A DNA stretch of 64,000 nucleotides. It comes from Roseiarcus sp963776665 (GTDB taxonomy: Bacteria; Pseudomonadota; Alphaproteobacteria; Rhizobiales; Beijerinckiaceae). Shown here one piece after another: positions 1-9,039 of this stretch. The stretch lies in contig CAVZNQ010000023.1 of NCBI GenBank assembly GCA_963776665.1, forward strand, positions 62,001 through 126,000, read 5' to 3'. The translations under genes and the position numbers were made by a program. A model generated the notes under the pieces. It did not search any database. It was not told the DNA's origin and saw only the letters and a list, made by a program, of their open reading frames with translations. Positions within the stretch are counted from its first letter, which is position 1, and every line of letters starts with the position of its first letter.

Positions 1-418
1 GGCTGGTGTAGGGGTCGAGCGCGACGTCGGTGATGAGGCCGAGCGCAGGGAATTCGCGCTTGATGGCGCGGCAGGCCTGGCAGACGAGATTGCCCTCGTT
101 GAAGGCCTCGCTGCCGCCCTCGTCCTTCAGATGCGGCTCGGTATAGGGGAAGAAGGCGATCGCCGGGATGTCGAGTCTCACCGCCCGCTCAGCCTCGCGG
201 ACCGCCTCGTCGATGCTGAGCCGGTCGACGCCGGGCATCGCCGCGACGGGGACGCGCCGCTTTGCGCCGTCGATGAGAAAGAGCGGCCAGATGAGGTCGC
301 TCGCGGTCAGCACGTTCTCCGCCACCAGCCGCCGCGCCCATTCCGCCTTGCGGTTCCGTCGCGGGCGATGGGTGAGGTCGAGGCGGTGGGCTTGGGCGAT
401 GCGGGACGGCTTGTTCAT
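1..418 (-). CDS. hemB: Delta-aminolevulinic acid dehydratase, 5' part (runs off the left edge)
   Basis: Porphobilinogen synthase condenses two 5-aminolevulinate molecules early in cytoplasmic tetrapyrrole synthesis. Reading left from the ATG at 418 gives about 139 codons starting MNKPSRIAQAHRL, then family landmarks: LIWPLFLID, FPYTEPHLKDEGGSEA, and ITDVALDPYTS at the edge. Active-site residues lie beyond the window. The open frame, start and family match leave little doubt. It is followed on the same strand, 130 bp downstream of its start side, by no partner; the oxidoreductase at 549 ends upstream of it and could share transcription. Confidence 0.93.
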   Translation of the reverse strand, partial: MNKPSRIAQAHRLDLTHRPRRNRKAEWARRLVAENVLTASDLIWPLFLIDGAKRRVPVAAMPGVDRLSIDEAVREAERAVRLDIPAIAFFPYTEPHLKDEGGSEAFNEGNLVCQACRAIKREFPALGLITDVALDPYTS

Positions 419-548
419 GGGGGCGCAGGCTCCTTCGCGGCTGTTATACACCCAGAAGGGAACGGGAAGCGCCAGAGGCCTCGCTTTGGGTTCCTGATCA
501 GCCGCTTGGTTAAGTCGGGAATAACATTCCCGACGACCTCAGCGGGGA

Positions 549-1919
549 TCACGGCGTGAGCTCGCCGAAGACCGTCGGCACAAGCTCGGAAACTGTCGGA
601 TGAATCGCCATCACGCGGGTATAGGCCGAAGCCGTCACGCCCGCCGCCATGGCCTCGATCACGCCGTGGACCGCCTCGTCGCCGCCCACCCCGAGAATTG
701 CCGCGCCGAGGATCGCGTCGCTGTCGCGGTCGACCACGACCTTGATGAAGCCGCGCGTTTCGCCCTTCTCGACCGCGCGGCCAACCCGCGTCATCGGCCG
801 AACGCCGATCCGCACGTTGTGCCCTTTGGCGCGAGCCTCGGCTTCGGTCAGGCCAACCCGTCCAAGCGGCGGATCGACATAGAGCGCGTAGACCGGAATG
901 CGGTCGCTCACTTTCCGCTGCGCGCCGTCGAGCAGGTTCGCGGCGACGATTTCGTAGTCGTTGTATGAGGTATGGGTGAAGGCCCCTCGGCCGTTGCAAT
1001 CGCCGAGCGCCCAGATGTTGGGGACGCTGGTCTTCAATGCGTCGTCGACGAGGATGTAGCCGCGCGCGTCGACCTTGACGCCCGCCGCCTCGAGCCCGAG
1101 GTCGTCGGTGTTGGGACGGCGGCCGACCGCGAGCAATACGTGCGTGCCGACCTCTTCGGGTTCGCCAGCCGCGCAGTTGACGCCGACCGCGATGTCGCTG
1201 CCCCGCGGCGCAAAGCGGATGCATTCAGATTCCAGGCGGACTTTGATTCCCTCCGCTTCGAGCGCTTCGCGGATCGCTTGAGAGACATCGTGATCCTCGC
1301 GGGCAATGAGGCGCGGCATCTTCTCCACCACCGTCACCGCGGAGCCGAAGCGCCGGAATATTTGGGCGAACTCGAGTCCGATGTAGCTTCCTCCAACGAT
1401 GACGAGGCGTTCAGGCAGGGCGTCCAGTTCGAGCAGCGTCGTGTTGTTCAGCGTCTTGACCTGATCGCGGCCAGGGAAATCGGGCGCCTCGGCGCGACAG
1501 CCGACGTTGACGAAGAAGCGTTCGGCCTCGAGCACTTCGTCGCCTGCCCGGAGCGTGGTCGGCGACAGGAAGCGCGCTTGACCCTCGATGACGGTGCAAT
1601 GGGAAAGGCCGCGCAGCCAGGCCTCGAGGTGCGAGCGGGAGTTGGCGACGATTGCGTTCTTGCGGGCCATCACAGCCGCGAAATCGACGCCCACAGCTCC
1701 GGCGGTCACGCCGAAATCCGGGGCGCGCCTTGCAAGGTGCGCGGCATAGGCGCTGGCGACCATCGCCTTGGTCGGCGTGCAGCCGGTGTTGACGCACGTT
1801 CCGCCGATGAGCTTGCGCTCGATGAGGGCGACGGTCATTCCGGTCGCGGCGATCCGGGCGGCCATCGGCGGCCCGGCCTGCCCGGCGCCGATCACGATGG
1901 CGTCGAAACGGCGGTTCAT
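549..1919 (-). CDS. Class I pyridine nucleotide-disulfide oxidoreductase (mercuric reductase-like)
   Basis: A 456-residue FAD-dependent disulfide oxidoreductase. The N-terminal Rossmann motif is VIGAGQAG, the redox-active pair is C42 and C47 in GGTCVNTGCTP, the NAD(P)H-binding motif is VIVGGSYIGLE, the second FAD motif is WALGDC, and the C-terminal dimerisation/catalytic His region reads IHPTVSELVPT. The family includes dihydrolipoamide dehydrogenase, glutathione reductase and MerA. There is no N-terminal heavy-metal domain and no C-terminal Cys pair, so mercury reduction is not supported, and the substrate is unknown. It lies 69 bp from the histidine phosphatase gene on the same strand, so co-transcription with phaC is possible. 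Confidence 0.88.
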   Translation of the reverse strand: MNRRFDAIVIGAGQAGPPMAARIAATGMTVALIERKLIGGTCVNTGCTPTKAMVASAYAAHLARRAPDFGVTAGAVGVDFAAVMARKNAIVANSRSHLEAWLRGLSHCTVIEGQARFLSPTTLRAGDEVLEAERFFVNVGCRAEAPDFPGRDQVKTLNNTTLLELDALPERLVIVGGSYIGLEFAQIFRRFGSAVTVVEKMPRLIAREDHDVSQAIREALEAEGIKVRLESECIRFAPRGSDIAVGVNCAAGEPEEVGTHVLLAVGRRPNTDDLGLEAAGVKVDARGYILVDDALKTSVPNIWALGDCNGRGAFTHTSYNDYEIVAANLLDGAQRKVSDRIPVYALYVDPPLGRVGLTEAEARAKGHNVRIGVRPMTRVGRAVEKGETRGFIKVVVDRDSDAILGAAILGVGGDEAVHGVIEAMAAGVTASAYTRVMAIHPTVSELVPTVFGELTP

Positions 1920-1988
1920 TGCAGCGCCGGGCCGTTGGCCAAGAGCGGAAGCGCCCAGATCATTGCGGCTCCTGCCGGGCGATTGCGG

Positions 1989-2579
1989 TCAAACCTCGTT
2001 CCACAGACGGATTGCGGGCTCGTCTTTGTCATGTTCGTAGCCAAGCATGCTTATGCTCGCGGTGCTGAGCACGAACAGGCGCCCCTCCGAAGGAGCAAGG
2101 CCGAGCCAGCGCGCCGCCAGCACCCTTAAGATGTGGCCGCTCGAAAACACGATCGCGCGGTCGTCCACCGCGCGCAGACGGGCGATCACGCGATCGGCGC
2201 GGGCGCTGACGTCGGCTGGCTGCTCACCGTTCGGGCACCCGTCGCGGAACAGCAGCCACCCGGGGCGCTCGCTGAGGATTTCGTTGGTCTTGCGCCCTTC
2301 GTAGTCGCCGTAGTTCCATTCGAGAAGGTCGGGATCCGCTTTGGCGGCCTCGCCGAAGCCGGCGAGCGCGCAGGTGCGAGCCGCGCGCTGAAGGGGACTG
2401 GTGAATACCCTGTCGAACGCGACGCCTTTGAAGCGGTCGCGAAGCGCGCGCGCCTTACGCTCGCCCTCCTCAGTGAGCGGAATATCGGTGCGTCCGGTGT
2501 GTTTGCCGCTTGCGCTCCACTCGGTCTCGCCATGGCGGACGAGCGTGACGGAAGGCGTCTTGCCGTCTCGGGAAATCAC
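1989..2579 (-). CDS. Histidine phosphatase family protein (phosphoglycerate mutase-like)
   Basis: A 196-residue branch-1 histidine phosphatase with all the usual elements: TLVRHGETEW near the N-terminus (phospho-accepting His), the acid region LLEWNYGDYEG, and the second catalytic His in FSSGHILRVLA. I start it at GTG 2579 because that codon overlaps the restored phaC stop in a GTGA junction, the typical arrangement of translationally coupled genes. In the raw sequence this frame is continuous with phaC, but only because of a one-base insertion near the phaC 3' end. The substrate is unknown; GpmB- or CobC-like sugar-phosphate or nucleotide phosphatases are the nearest functional groups. Confidence 0.85.
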   Translation of the reverse strand: MISRDGKTPSVTLVRHGETEWSASGKHTGRTDIPLTEEGERKARALRDRFKGVAFDRVFTSPLQRAARTCALAGFGEAAKADPDLLEWNYGDYEGRKTNEILSERPGWLLFRDGCPNGEQPADVSARADRVIARLRAVDDRAIVFSSGHILRVLAARWLGLAPSEGRLFVLSTASISMLGYEHDKDEPAIRLWNEV

Positions 2580-4652
2580 ACCTTCACCCGCACATAGTCG
2601 CCTGGCGCGTCGGCGATGGCCTTGAGCTTGCCCGTCGCCCGGCTTGCGAGCGGGAACCTTGTCTCCCGCTTGCGCGCTGAGCCAGGCGATCCAGTCGGGC
2701 CACCAGGAGCCCGGCGTCTCCTTGGCAGCGGCGACCCAGGACTCGAAATCGCCGCTGGGCGGGCCGCCCGACCAATACTGATACTTCGGCTTTCCGGGCG
2801 GATTGACGACGCCGGCGATATGGCCGGAGCCGGCCATCACGTAACGCACCGGGCCGCCGAAGCATTTGGCGCCGGTGAACACCGAGCGGGCAGGGGCGAT
2901 GTGGTCCTCGCGCGTCGCCAGTTCATAGACCGGGACCGTCACCTTCCCGAGGTCGAGCGTCTTGCCGCCGAGCACCATGCGTCCGTTGGACAGATCGTTC
3001 TGCAGATAGCAGTGGCGAAGGTAGAACTTGTGGTTGGCCGCGGGCATGCGGGTCGAATCCGAATTCCAGACCAGAAGGTCGAACGGCATCGGCTCTTTGC
3101 CCTTGAGATAATTGTTGACGTAGTAGGACCAGATGAGGTCGTTCGGCCTGAGCATGTTGAAGGCGTTGGCCATCTGCGAACCGTCGAGATAGCCCTGTTC
3201 CGCCATCCGCTCCTCGACTTGCTTGAGCTGCTCGGCGTCGACGAACACCTTGAGATCGCCGGGATCGGCGAAGTCGATCTGGGCGGCGAAGAACGTCGCG
3301 CTCGTGATCCGCTTGTCGCCGATCGCCGCCAGATAGGCGAGCGTCGCCGCGAGCAGGGTCCCGCCGACGCAATAGCCGATCGCCGCGACCTCGCGCTCGC
3401 CGGTCGCCTGCTCGACGCAGTCGAGGGCGGCGAGGATGCCCTCGCGCATGTAGCTGTCGAAATCCTTGTCGGCCTGACGCTCGTCCGGATTGACCCACGA
3501 TATGACAAAGACCGTCAGGCCCTGCGCGGTCGCCCAGCGGATGAACGACTTCTCGGGATTGAGGTCGAGAATGTAGAACTTGTTGATCCACGGCGGCACG
3601 ATCAGGAGCGGGCGCTTGTAGACCTCCGCCGTGGTCGGCTCATATTGGATGAGCTCGAGCAATTCGTTGCGGAAGATCACCTTGCCGGGAGTCGCGGCGA
3701 GGTTGACGCCAAGCTTGAACGCTCGTGCGTCGGCCTGGCGTATGCGTAAGGTTCCGTGCCCCGCCTGGATGTCCTCGGCCAGCATCTTGAGGCCCCGCAC
3801 GAGGTTTTCGCCGCTTTCGGCGAGCGTCGTGCGCATAAGCTCCGGATTGGTGGCGACGAAGTTCGAAGGCGAGAGCGCAGCGGTGACCTGGCGCAGGTAG
3901 AATTGCGCCTTGTCGCGATCGTGCGGCGTCAGGTCGTCGGCGTGCTTGACCAGATCGTCCGCCCAGTGCGTGGTCAGGACGTAGGCCTGCTTGATGAAAT
4001 CGAAATAGGGGTTGTCGCGCCAGGCCGCGTCGGCGAAGCGCTTGTCGGACGCGTCGGGAGGAGCAATGGGCTCAGCCTTCTCGCCTTGCAGGCGCTGCAG
4101 CGTCGCCGCCCAGAGATCGACGAACCGCGTCGTCAGCGCCGCTTGGGCCGTGAAAGCCCGCTGGGGATCGGCCATGTAGTATTCGGCCACCCGGCCGATC
4201 GATCGCACCATCTCGCCGATATCGTCGGCGACCGTGCTCTTAATCTCGCCGCTCTGGCGCGGGGCCAGATAAGCCGCCAGCACCTTGCCGCCCTGTTCGA
4301 TCACCTGGGCGATGTTGTGGGCGAGCGCGTCGACGTCGGGCGCCGGAGGCGGGGCGATTTCGCCCGCAGGCCTTGCGGGCTCGCGGGCGGGAGGCGCCGC
4401 AGAGGCCGTCCCCGTCGCGTCCGCCGGCGCCGCGAGAGCGGATGCGAGAGGCTCCCGCGGAGCGGGCGCCGTTTGGATTTCATCGAGGCTTCGCCGCTTG
4501 ACCCGCCGGGGCGCGGGCGCCTGCGCCTTCTTTTTCGCGATGCGGGGCGGGGCTGCCGCTCTGACGCGGCCCGCCGACGGACTTGCGGCCCGCGCCTTTG
4601 CCGGCTTGGATGCCTCGGCCGCTCCCCGCTTGCTTCGACTGGTCTTGGCCAT
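2576..4652 (-). CDS. phaC: Class I poly(3-hydroxyalkanoate) synthase PhaC, with a one-base frameshift near the 3' end
   Basis: Polymerises (R)-3-hydroxyacyl-CoA into PHA granules. The lipase-like box GYCVGGT gives catalytic Cys428; the triad is completed by Asp in ATREDHIAP and His in GSGHIAGVV. Restored length is 691 residues against about 590 for typical class I enzymes. The excess is an Ala/Pro/Lys/Arg-rich N-terminal extension of about 105 residues. After KVPARKPGDG the raw frame drifts into an unlike sequence, whereas removing one G at 2631-2633 (coding strand GGGC) gives KLKAIADAPGDYVRVKV and a TGA at 2578-2576, the normal PhaC ending. The extra base is probably a sequencing indel. The gene diverges from the exported-protein gene at 4743. 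Confidence 0.92.
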
Positions 4653-4742
4653 GAAAGCGTTTCCCGTCGGGCGTGTGGCCCGGTCCCGTTTTGGTCATAA
4701 TAGGTCACTACCAGTTGGCGGCGCCATCTTTCGGAAAGAAAA

Positions 4743-5171
4743 ATGTTTTGCACGATTCGCGCTGGGCGCGACCGACATGGGGCGGGGCGATTCGCCTCCG
4801 CGGGGCTAATTGCGCTCGCCGCGCTCGTCGCCTCGGCTCAGGCCGGGAGAGCCCAGGAGCAGGATAATATCTTCAAGCAGGGGGCCAAGCTCTTGGGTTT
4901 TGCGACCGACGTCGCGCCGCCACAAGATTTCGTCGTCAAGTCGCGGCCCGCGGTCGATCCCGACTACATTCCGGTCTTCCAGGCGCCGCCCGAGCCAGCC
5001 GTGCCGGCGCTGAAGGACATTGACCTCAAAGCGGTGAAGACCGACCTCGACACGCTCCAGAAGCGGCATGACGCGCTGCGGCAAGCCTACCCGCCGGCCG
5101 CCAAGGCGCTCGCCGAGGAGGCGGCTGCGAAGAAAAAGCCGAAGACGAACGCCCCTGCGGCCCAGCAATAG
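4743..5171 (+). CDS. Small exported protein of unknown function
   Basis: 142 residues. An Arg-rich n-region, a hydrophobic stretch AGLIALAALVASAQAG and an AxA-type site near GRAQEQ form a plausible Sec signal peptide with cleavage around residue 37. The mature part has a Pro-rich middle (VAPPQDFVVKSRP, QAPPEPAVPALKD), a helical segment with repeated Lys/Leu, and a Lys/Ala-rich tail. No catalytic motif was seen. GGAAAG lies 6 nt before the ATG. It is divergent from phaC (about 90 bp between starts) and 97 bp upstream of the aminotransferase gene on the same strand, so it may be co-transcribed with the latter. I recall similar proteins next to this aminotransferase in Rhizobiales, but cannot name a family. 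Confidence 0.7.
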   Translation: MFCTIRAGRDRHGAGRFASAGLIALAALVASAQAGRAQEQDNIFKQGAKLLGFATDVAPPQDFVVKSRPAVDPDYIPVFQAPPEPAVPALKDIDLKAVKTDLDTLQKRHDALRQAYPPAAKALAEEAAAKKKPKTNAPAAQQ

Positions 5172-5268
5172 ACCATATCTCGTTTGCGGCGCGTAGGCTT
5201 CCGATGCTAACAGGGCATCGAGGCGAGAGCCGACGAAGCGGGAAACGATCCAAGGGCGATTTGCTGAG

Positions 5269-6486
5269 ATGAGCGACTTTCACCGGGTGCGGCGGCTGCC
5301 GCCTTACGTCTTCGAGCAGGTCAACTCGCTCAAGGCCAAGGCCCGGGCCGGTGGCGCCGATATCGTCGATCTCGGCATGGGCAACCCGGACTTGCCCGCG
5401 CCGAAGCATGTGATCGACAAGCTGGTCGAGACGGTCGGCAAGCCGCGCACCGACCGCTATTCCGCCTCGAAGGGGATCGCGGGCCTGCGCCGCGCGCAAG
5501 CCGGCTATTACGCGCGCCGGTTCGGGGTCAAGCTCGACCCGGACACCCAGGTCGTCGCAACGCTCGGCTCGAAGGAAGGCTTCGCCAACATGGCCCAGGC
5601 GATCACTGCGCCGGGCGACGTGGTGCTGGTCCCGAATCCCTCGTACCCGATCCACGCCTTCGGCTTCCTGATGGCTGGCGGCGTCATCCGCTCGGCGCCG
5701 GCGGAGCCCGGCCCCGAGTTCTTCACCGCGGTCGAGCGCGCGATCATGCATTCGATCCCGAAGCCGATCGCGATCGTCGTCTGCTATCCGTCCAATCCGA
5801 CGGCGATGGTCGCCTCGCTCGACTTCTATAAGGACCTGGTGCTGTTCGCGAAGAAGCACGAGATTTTCGTGCTCTCCGACCTCGCCTACGCCGAGGTCTA
5901 CTTCGACGGCGAGCCGCCGCCGTCGATCTTGCAGGCGCCCGGCGCCTTCGAGGTCGCGGTCGAATTCACCTCGATGTCGAAGACCTTTTCGATGGCCGGC
6001 TGGCGGATGGGGTTTGCGGTCGGCAACGAGCGGCTTCTCGCGGCGCTCGCGCGCGTCAAGTCCTATCTCGACTACGGCGCCTATACGCCGATCCAGGTGG
6101 CGGCCGCCGCCGCGCTGAACGGCCCCGACGATTGCGTGCGCGAGATGCGCGCGACCTATAAGCGCCGCCGCGACGTGATGATCGAGAGCTTCGCCGCCGC
6201 CGGCTGGCCGATCGAAAAGCCGAGCGCCTCGATGTTCGCCTGGACGCCGGTGCCCGAACGCTTCCGTCATCTCGGCAGCCTCGAATTCTCGAAGCTCCTG
6301 ATCGAGAAGGCTGACGTTGCGGTCGCGCCGGGAATCGGCTTCGGCGAGCACGGCGACGATTTCGTCCGCCTCGCGCTGGTCGAGAACGAGCAGCGCATCC
6401 GCCAGGCCGCGCGCGGCGTCCGGCGGTTCTTCGACTCCGCCGACAAGACCCTGCACAACGTGGTGAAGCTCAAGAAGCAGGCGTGA
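5269..6486 (+). CDS. alaC: PLP-dependent aminotransferase, AlaC type (glutamate-pyruvate transaminase)
   Basis: 405 residues, fold-type I aminotransferase resembling E. coli AlaC (YfdZ) over its whole length: RRLPPYVFEQVNSLK at the N-terminus, DLGMGNPD, VPNPSYPIH, SNPTA, SDLAYAEVYFDG, and the PLP-binding Lys238 in SMSKTFSMAGWRMG. The Arg for the substrate carboxylate is expected in DDFVRLALVEN. Predicted role: alanine synthesis from pyruvate and glutamate in the cytosol. The related family of LL-diaminopimelate aminotransferases is the main alternative. The ATG at 5269 gives the family-typical N-terminus. No other amino-acid gene adjoins it. Confidence 0.87.
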   Translation: MSDFHRVRRLPPYVFEQVNSLKAKARAGGADIVDLGMGNPDLPAPKHVIDKLVETVGKPRTDRYSASKGIAGLRRAQAGYYARRFGVKLDPDTQVVATLGSKEGFANMAQAITAPGDVVLVPNPSYPIHAFGFLMAGGVIRSAPAEPGPEFFTAVERAIMHSIPKPIAIVVCYPSNPTAMVASLDFYKDLVLFAKKHEIFVLSDLAYAEVYFDGEPPPSILQAPGAFEVAVEFTSMSKTFSMAGWRMGFAVGNERLLAALARVKSYLDYGAYTPIQVAAAAALNGPDDCVREMRATYKRRRDVMIESFAAAGWPIEKPSASMFAWTPVPERFRHLGSLEFSKLLIEKADVAVAPGIGFGEHGDDFVRLALVENEQRIRQAARGVRRFFDSADKTLHNVVKLKKQA

Positions 6487-6503
6487 GGCGGAAGCGTCTC
6501 CGT

Positions 6504-6623
6504 TCACCTCAGTTCGAGCTCATCGCGCCTCAGCGCGAATGCCTCCGGCGTGACGAGCGGGACGAGTCGGTCGGCGGGGCCGAAGTCGCGCGCATTGCGG
6601 TTGCCGTTCGCGGCGAGCCCGTT
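6504..6623 (-). pseudogene. Remnant of a PIN-domain toxin C-terminus
   Basis: On the minus strand an open frame ends with NARDFGPADRLVPLVTPEAF and then ALRRDELELR before TGA. The order of a TxN-like turn, RDFGPA and a V-P-L-V-TPEAF end matches the C-terminus of PIN-family ribonuclease toxins (final strand and acidic residue). Only about 39 codons are recognisable. The rest of the domain and any antitoxin gene are absent, and the region upstream is occupied by the opposite-strand GNAT gene. I read this as decayed gene debris; chance similarity is a real alternative. Confidence 0.35.
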
Positions 6624-6655
6624 GCGGCCTTTCGTCGGCTCGGCATAGTTTCCCG

Positions 6656-7149
6656 ATGACGCTCGCTCCCTCGCTCGAAATCCGCCGCGCCTCCCCGCAG
6701 GACGCAGCAAGCATCCGCGTCCTGACGCGCGCGGCCTACGCCAAATGGGTCGGCCGCTCATCGGCCGCGAGCCGCTGCCAATGCAGGCGGACTACGACCG
6801 CGCCGTCCGCGAGCATGCGATCGAACTCCTGACCATCGACGGCGCGCTCGTGGGCCTGATCGAGACGATCCTGCGGCCCGATCACCTCTGGATCGAGAAC
6901 GTCGCCGTCGCGCCCGACCGGCAGGGCAGGGGATATGGGCGTCTCCTTCTCGCCCAGGCCGAGAAGCACGCCGCCGAGTGGGGGCGTGGAGAAATCCGCC
7001 TCATGACCAATGCGGCCTTCGGCGCGAATCTCGCGCTCTACACGCGGCTCGGGTATGCGGTCGTCGGCTCCGAGCCGTTCCGGGGCGGAACGGCGGTCAC
7101 CATGATGAAGCGGATTGACGCTGCGCCCGAGGAGCAAGCAAGCCTTTAG
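6656..7149 (+). CDS. GNAT family N-acetyltransferase, with a one-base frameshift
   Basis: Restored length about 164 residues. From ATG 6656 the frame gives SLEIRRASPQDAASIRVL then TRAAYAKWV. It must then lose register by one base between 6748 and 6756, since the other frame continues PLIGREPLPMQADYD, the usual GNAT continuation. The acetyl-CoA pyrophosphate-binding motif is VAPDRQGRGYGRLLL, and the last strands are LALYTRLGY and FRGGTAVTMMKR. A shorter reading from the ATG at 6745 would lose the first two secondary elements, so the frameshift interpretation is preferred. Substrate unknown. Confidence 0.78.
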
Positions 7150-7179
7150 CCAAGGCAGATCGTCGCCCGGCGTCGAACC

Positions 7180-7460
7180 GAGAAAAATCGACAATCGTTT
7201 GCGATAAACAGAAGCCAGTGATACGATGCTCCCTGTCGTCAAATCCAGGGAGAGCGAGTGGACAAGCAGGCAGCTGGAGCCTTTTTAGCTCGGACGCTGC
7301 GTTTGGTCGGCGAGGCGAGGCAAACAACGCTGGCGTTTCTTGGATACGAGGCTTAAAGCCTTGAAAAGCCTCGATTTGCGGAAGCAAAAAATTTGGATTT
7401 TCCTTCCTTCGGCTTTGGTTTTTCCTTCCCCGAGATTTGGGTTTTCCTTCCCCCGGCTTT
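7180..7460 (+). repeat. Composite intergenic repeat, copy A
   Basis: First of three full copies of a dispersed element (others start near 35612 and 50125; a half copy at 49841). It begins with GAGAAAAATCGAC, a TTGCGATAA box and GTGATACGAT (7219-7228), looking like a -35/-10 pair about 17 bp apart. About 130 bp later comes the conserved block TTGAAAAGCCTCG at 7361, followed by a short tandem array. A 32-codon GTG reading frame (7258-7356) with a GGGAGAG sequence before it lies inside, but has no counterpart in the other copies. It fills the gap between two convergent genes. Confidence 0.7.
7392..7457 (+). repeat. 22-bp tandem array (3 units) at the end of repeat copy A
   Basis: Three successive 22-bp units, 7392-7413, 7414-7435 and 7436-7457, all of the form TTTGGnTTTTCCTTCCnnnnnn, followed by a partial TTTGAAAAC. 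Runs of T and C on the plus strand are strongly asymmetric. Read on the plus strand in one frame the region gives a hydrophobic, Phe/Pro-rich peptide, and on the minus strand a Lys/Gly-rich one. Neither looks like a maintained gene. Confidence 0.8.
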
Positions 7461-7495
7461 GAAAACGCTTCCACCGCTCGCCGACGCCGACGGCC

Positions 7496-8740
7496 TCAGG
7501 CGACGCGGCTGAGACTCGCCCGCTCGCCGCCGAGATTCCGCTGCATCGTCCGGCAGTACCAGTCGACGAATTGCGTGACCCCGCCTTCTTGAACAGGAGA
7601 ATAGGGACCGGGCTCGTAAGCGGGAGAGCGAATGCCGATCTGGTTCTCTTCCACGACTCGGCGATCCTGGTCGTTCGTGGTGAGCCAGACGTGCGTCAAC
7701 TCCTCGACCGAATAATCCTTGCCCTCGACGGCGTCCTTGTGGACCAGCCATTTCGTCTTGACCTGAGTCTGCATCGGACCGATCGGCAGCACCTGGAAAC
7801 TGACCGCGTGATCGCCAAGCACGTGGTTCCAGGTCGACGGATAGTGGAAGATCAGCAACGACCCGATGCGAGGCTCGACGACAGCGTCGCTCAAGGGACG
7901 CGCGACTGCGGCCCGCCCTGACATGGTGTAGCTGACGGCGTCGTCCAGAAGCGGGATCCGGCTCATTCGGTACTGACCCGATTCCGACAACCGGAAGACG
8001 CTGGGCAGCCCCGCCGCCTCGCATCGTTCGCTGTGACCAATGACCTCCGCGTCGCCGACGACGCCGTCAATTCCCGAAACGGTCGGCCGGTCGTTGAAAG
8101 TTCGGGAGAGCTCCGGATGATTCGCGGCGCAGTGAAAGCACTCGCGGTTGTTCTCCCAGACGAGCTTCCAGTTGCCGTTCTCGACGATCGTGCTCTCGAA
8201 AGCGACCTTGGCGTCGGCGAGCCGGTGGGGCGCCACATAGGGCTCCGCCTGGGCCCGGAAAGGTTCGAAGCTTGGCGCGACCGGCGCGACGCAAACGAAG
8301 ATATAGCCCCCGACACTCTCGCAGTGGACGGGCTTTAGCCCGAACTGCGCTTTGTCCAGGTCCCCGTCGGCATTACGGGCGCGAATCAGGCTGCCGTCGA
8401 GATCGTAGGTCCATTGATGATAGGGGCAGACGAGCCGCTTCGCCGCGCCCTTGGCCGCAGAGCAGATGCGCGAGCCGCGATGCCGGCACGTATTGTGGAG
8501 GGCGCGGATCGCCCCGCCCCGGTCGCGCAGCACGACGATCGGGTAGTCGCCGACCTGCATGGTGAAGTAGTCGCCCGGCGCCGGAATATCGCAATCGTGG
8601 CCGGCAAACAGCCAGTCGCGGTAGAAGATCGTCTCGAGATCGATTCGGTAGAACTCGAGGTCGGTATAGAATTTCCGTTCGAGGCTCATGCCCGGGCGCC
8701 GGGCCTGCAGTTCGGCGAGCATGGCGTCTGTCGCGTTCAT
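7496..8740 (-). CDS. Rieske non-heme iron oxygenase, alpha subunit (GbcA/Stc2-like)
   Basis: 414 residues. Rieske [2Fe-2S] ligands are C85/H87 in NTCRHRGS and C105/H108 in CPYHQW. The mononuclear iron site is expected from ENNRECFHCAANH. Overall length, the N-terminus ARRPGMSLERKFYTD and the domain order are those of the demethylase branch that includes glycine betaine demethylase GbcA and stachydrine demethylase Stc2, so a quaternary-amine or related N-demethylation is the best guess. No reductase partner (GbcB-like ferredoxin-NADP reductase) is adjacent, which leaves the substrate open. The start is the ATG at 8740. It converges on the GNAT gene. Confidence 0.86.
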   Translation of the reverse strand: MNATDAMLAELQARRPGMSLERKFYTDLEFYRIDLETIFYRDWLFAGHDCDIPAPGDYFTMQVGDYPIVVLRDRGGAIRALHNTCRHRGSRICSAAKGAAKRLVCPYHQWTYDLDGSLIRARNADGDLDKAQFGLKPVHCESVGGYIFVCVAPVAPSFEPFRAQAEPYVAPHRLADAKVAFESTIVENGNWKLVWENNRECFHCAANHPELSRTFNDRPTVSGIDGVVGDAEVIGHSERCEAAGLPSVFRLSESGQYRMSRIPLLDDAVSYTMSGRAAVARPLSDAVVEPRIGSLLIFHYPSTWNHVLGDHAVSFQVLPIGPMQTQVKTKWLVHKDAVEGKDYSVEELTHVWLTTNDQDRRVVEENQIGIRSPAYEPGPYSPVQEGGVTQFVDWYCRTMQRNLGGERASLSRVA

Positions 8741-8882
8741 CTCAGCATCCCGGATCGGAGAGCGGAATTTGCCGGCTTGCCCCCGCGGTCATCCGCCGCT
8801 TCTGCAAGAAAGCGGCCGCATTCCCGAGGCGTCAGCCTCCCGCGTCCGTATTGATCTCACGGGGGCCATAACCCTCAGGGGT

Positions 8883-9000
8883 TTAGAACACCACCCAGTC
8901 GAGCCGGCTCAAGACGAATATTCCGATGATGGCATAACTCAGAATGCCGAAATTGTCGTTGATGGCCCCCGCAGGGACCACGATCAAATCCGGCGCCAGC
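8883..9000 (-). pseudogene. C-terminal remnant of a HoxN/NixA-type nickel/cobalt permease (NiCoT)
   Basis: On the minus strand one frame ends LIVVPAGAINDNFGILSYAI then IGIFVLSRLDWVVF and TAA at 8885-8883. The segment INDNFG..YAIIGIFV is the last transmembrane helix region of NiCoT permeases. Upstream the frame soon loses resemblance, and by 9040 the opposite strand carries the cobalamin riboswitch, so no intact gene exists. It points to an ancestral Co/Ni importer lost at the very site where the CbtBA cobalt system now sits. Confidence 0.65.
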
Positions 9001-9039
9001 CCGCGCTGACCGGCCGCGCCAGCAACGACCTGACGAATT

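Noticed and set aside
549..1919. Mercuric reductase
   Set aside because: It has only the core flavoprotein fold; the metal-binding N-domain and C-terminal Cys pair are absent and no mer genes are nearby.
1989..4652. A single 887-residue PhaC-phosphatase fusion protein
   Set aside because: The joint is created by one extra G at 2631-2633; the other frame ends with a typical PhaC C-terminus and the phosphatase has its own GTG in a GTGA overlap.
7258..7356. A 32-codon GTG ORF with a Shine-Dalgarno in copy A
   Set aside because: Not conserved in copies B and D.
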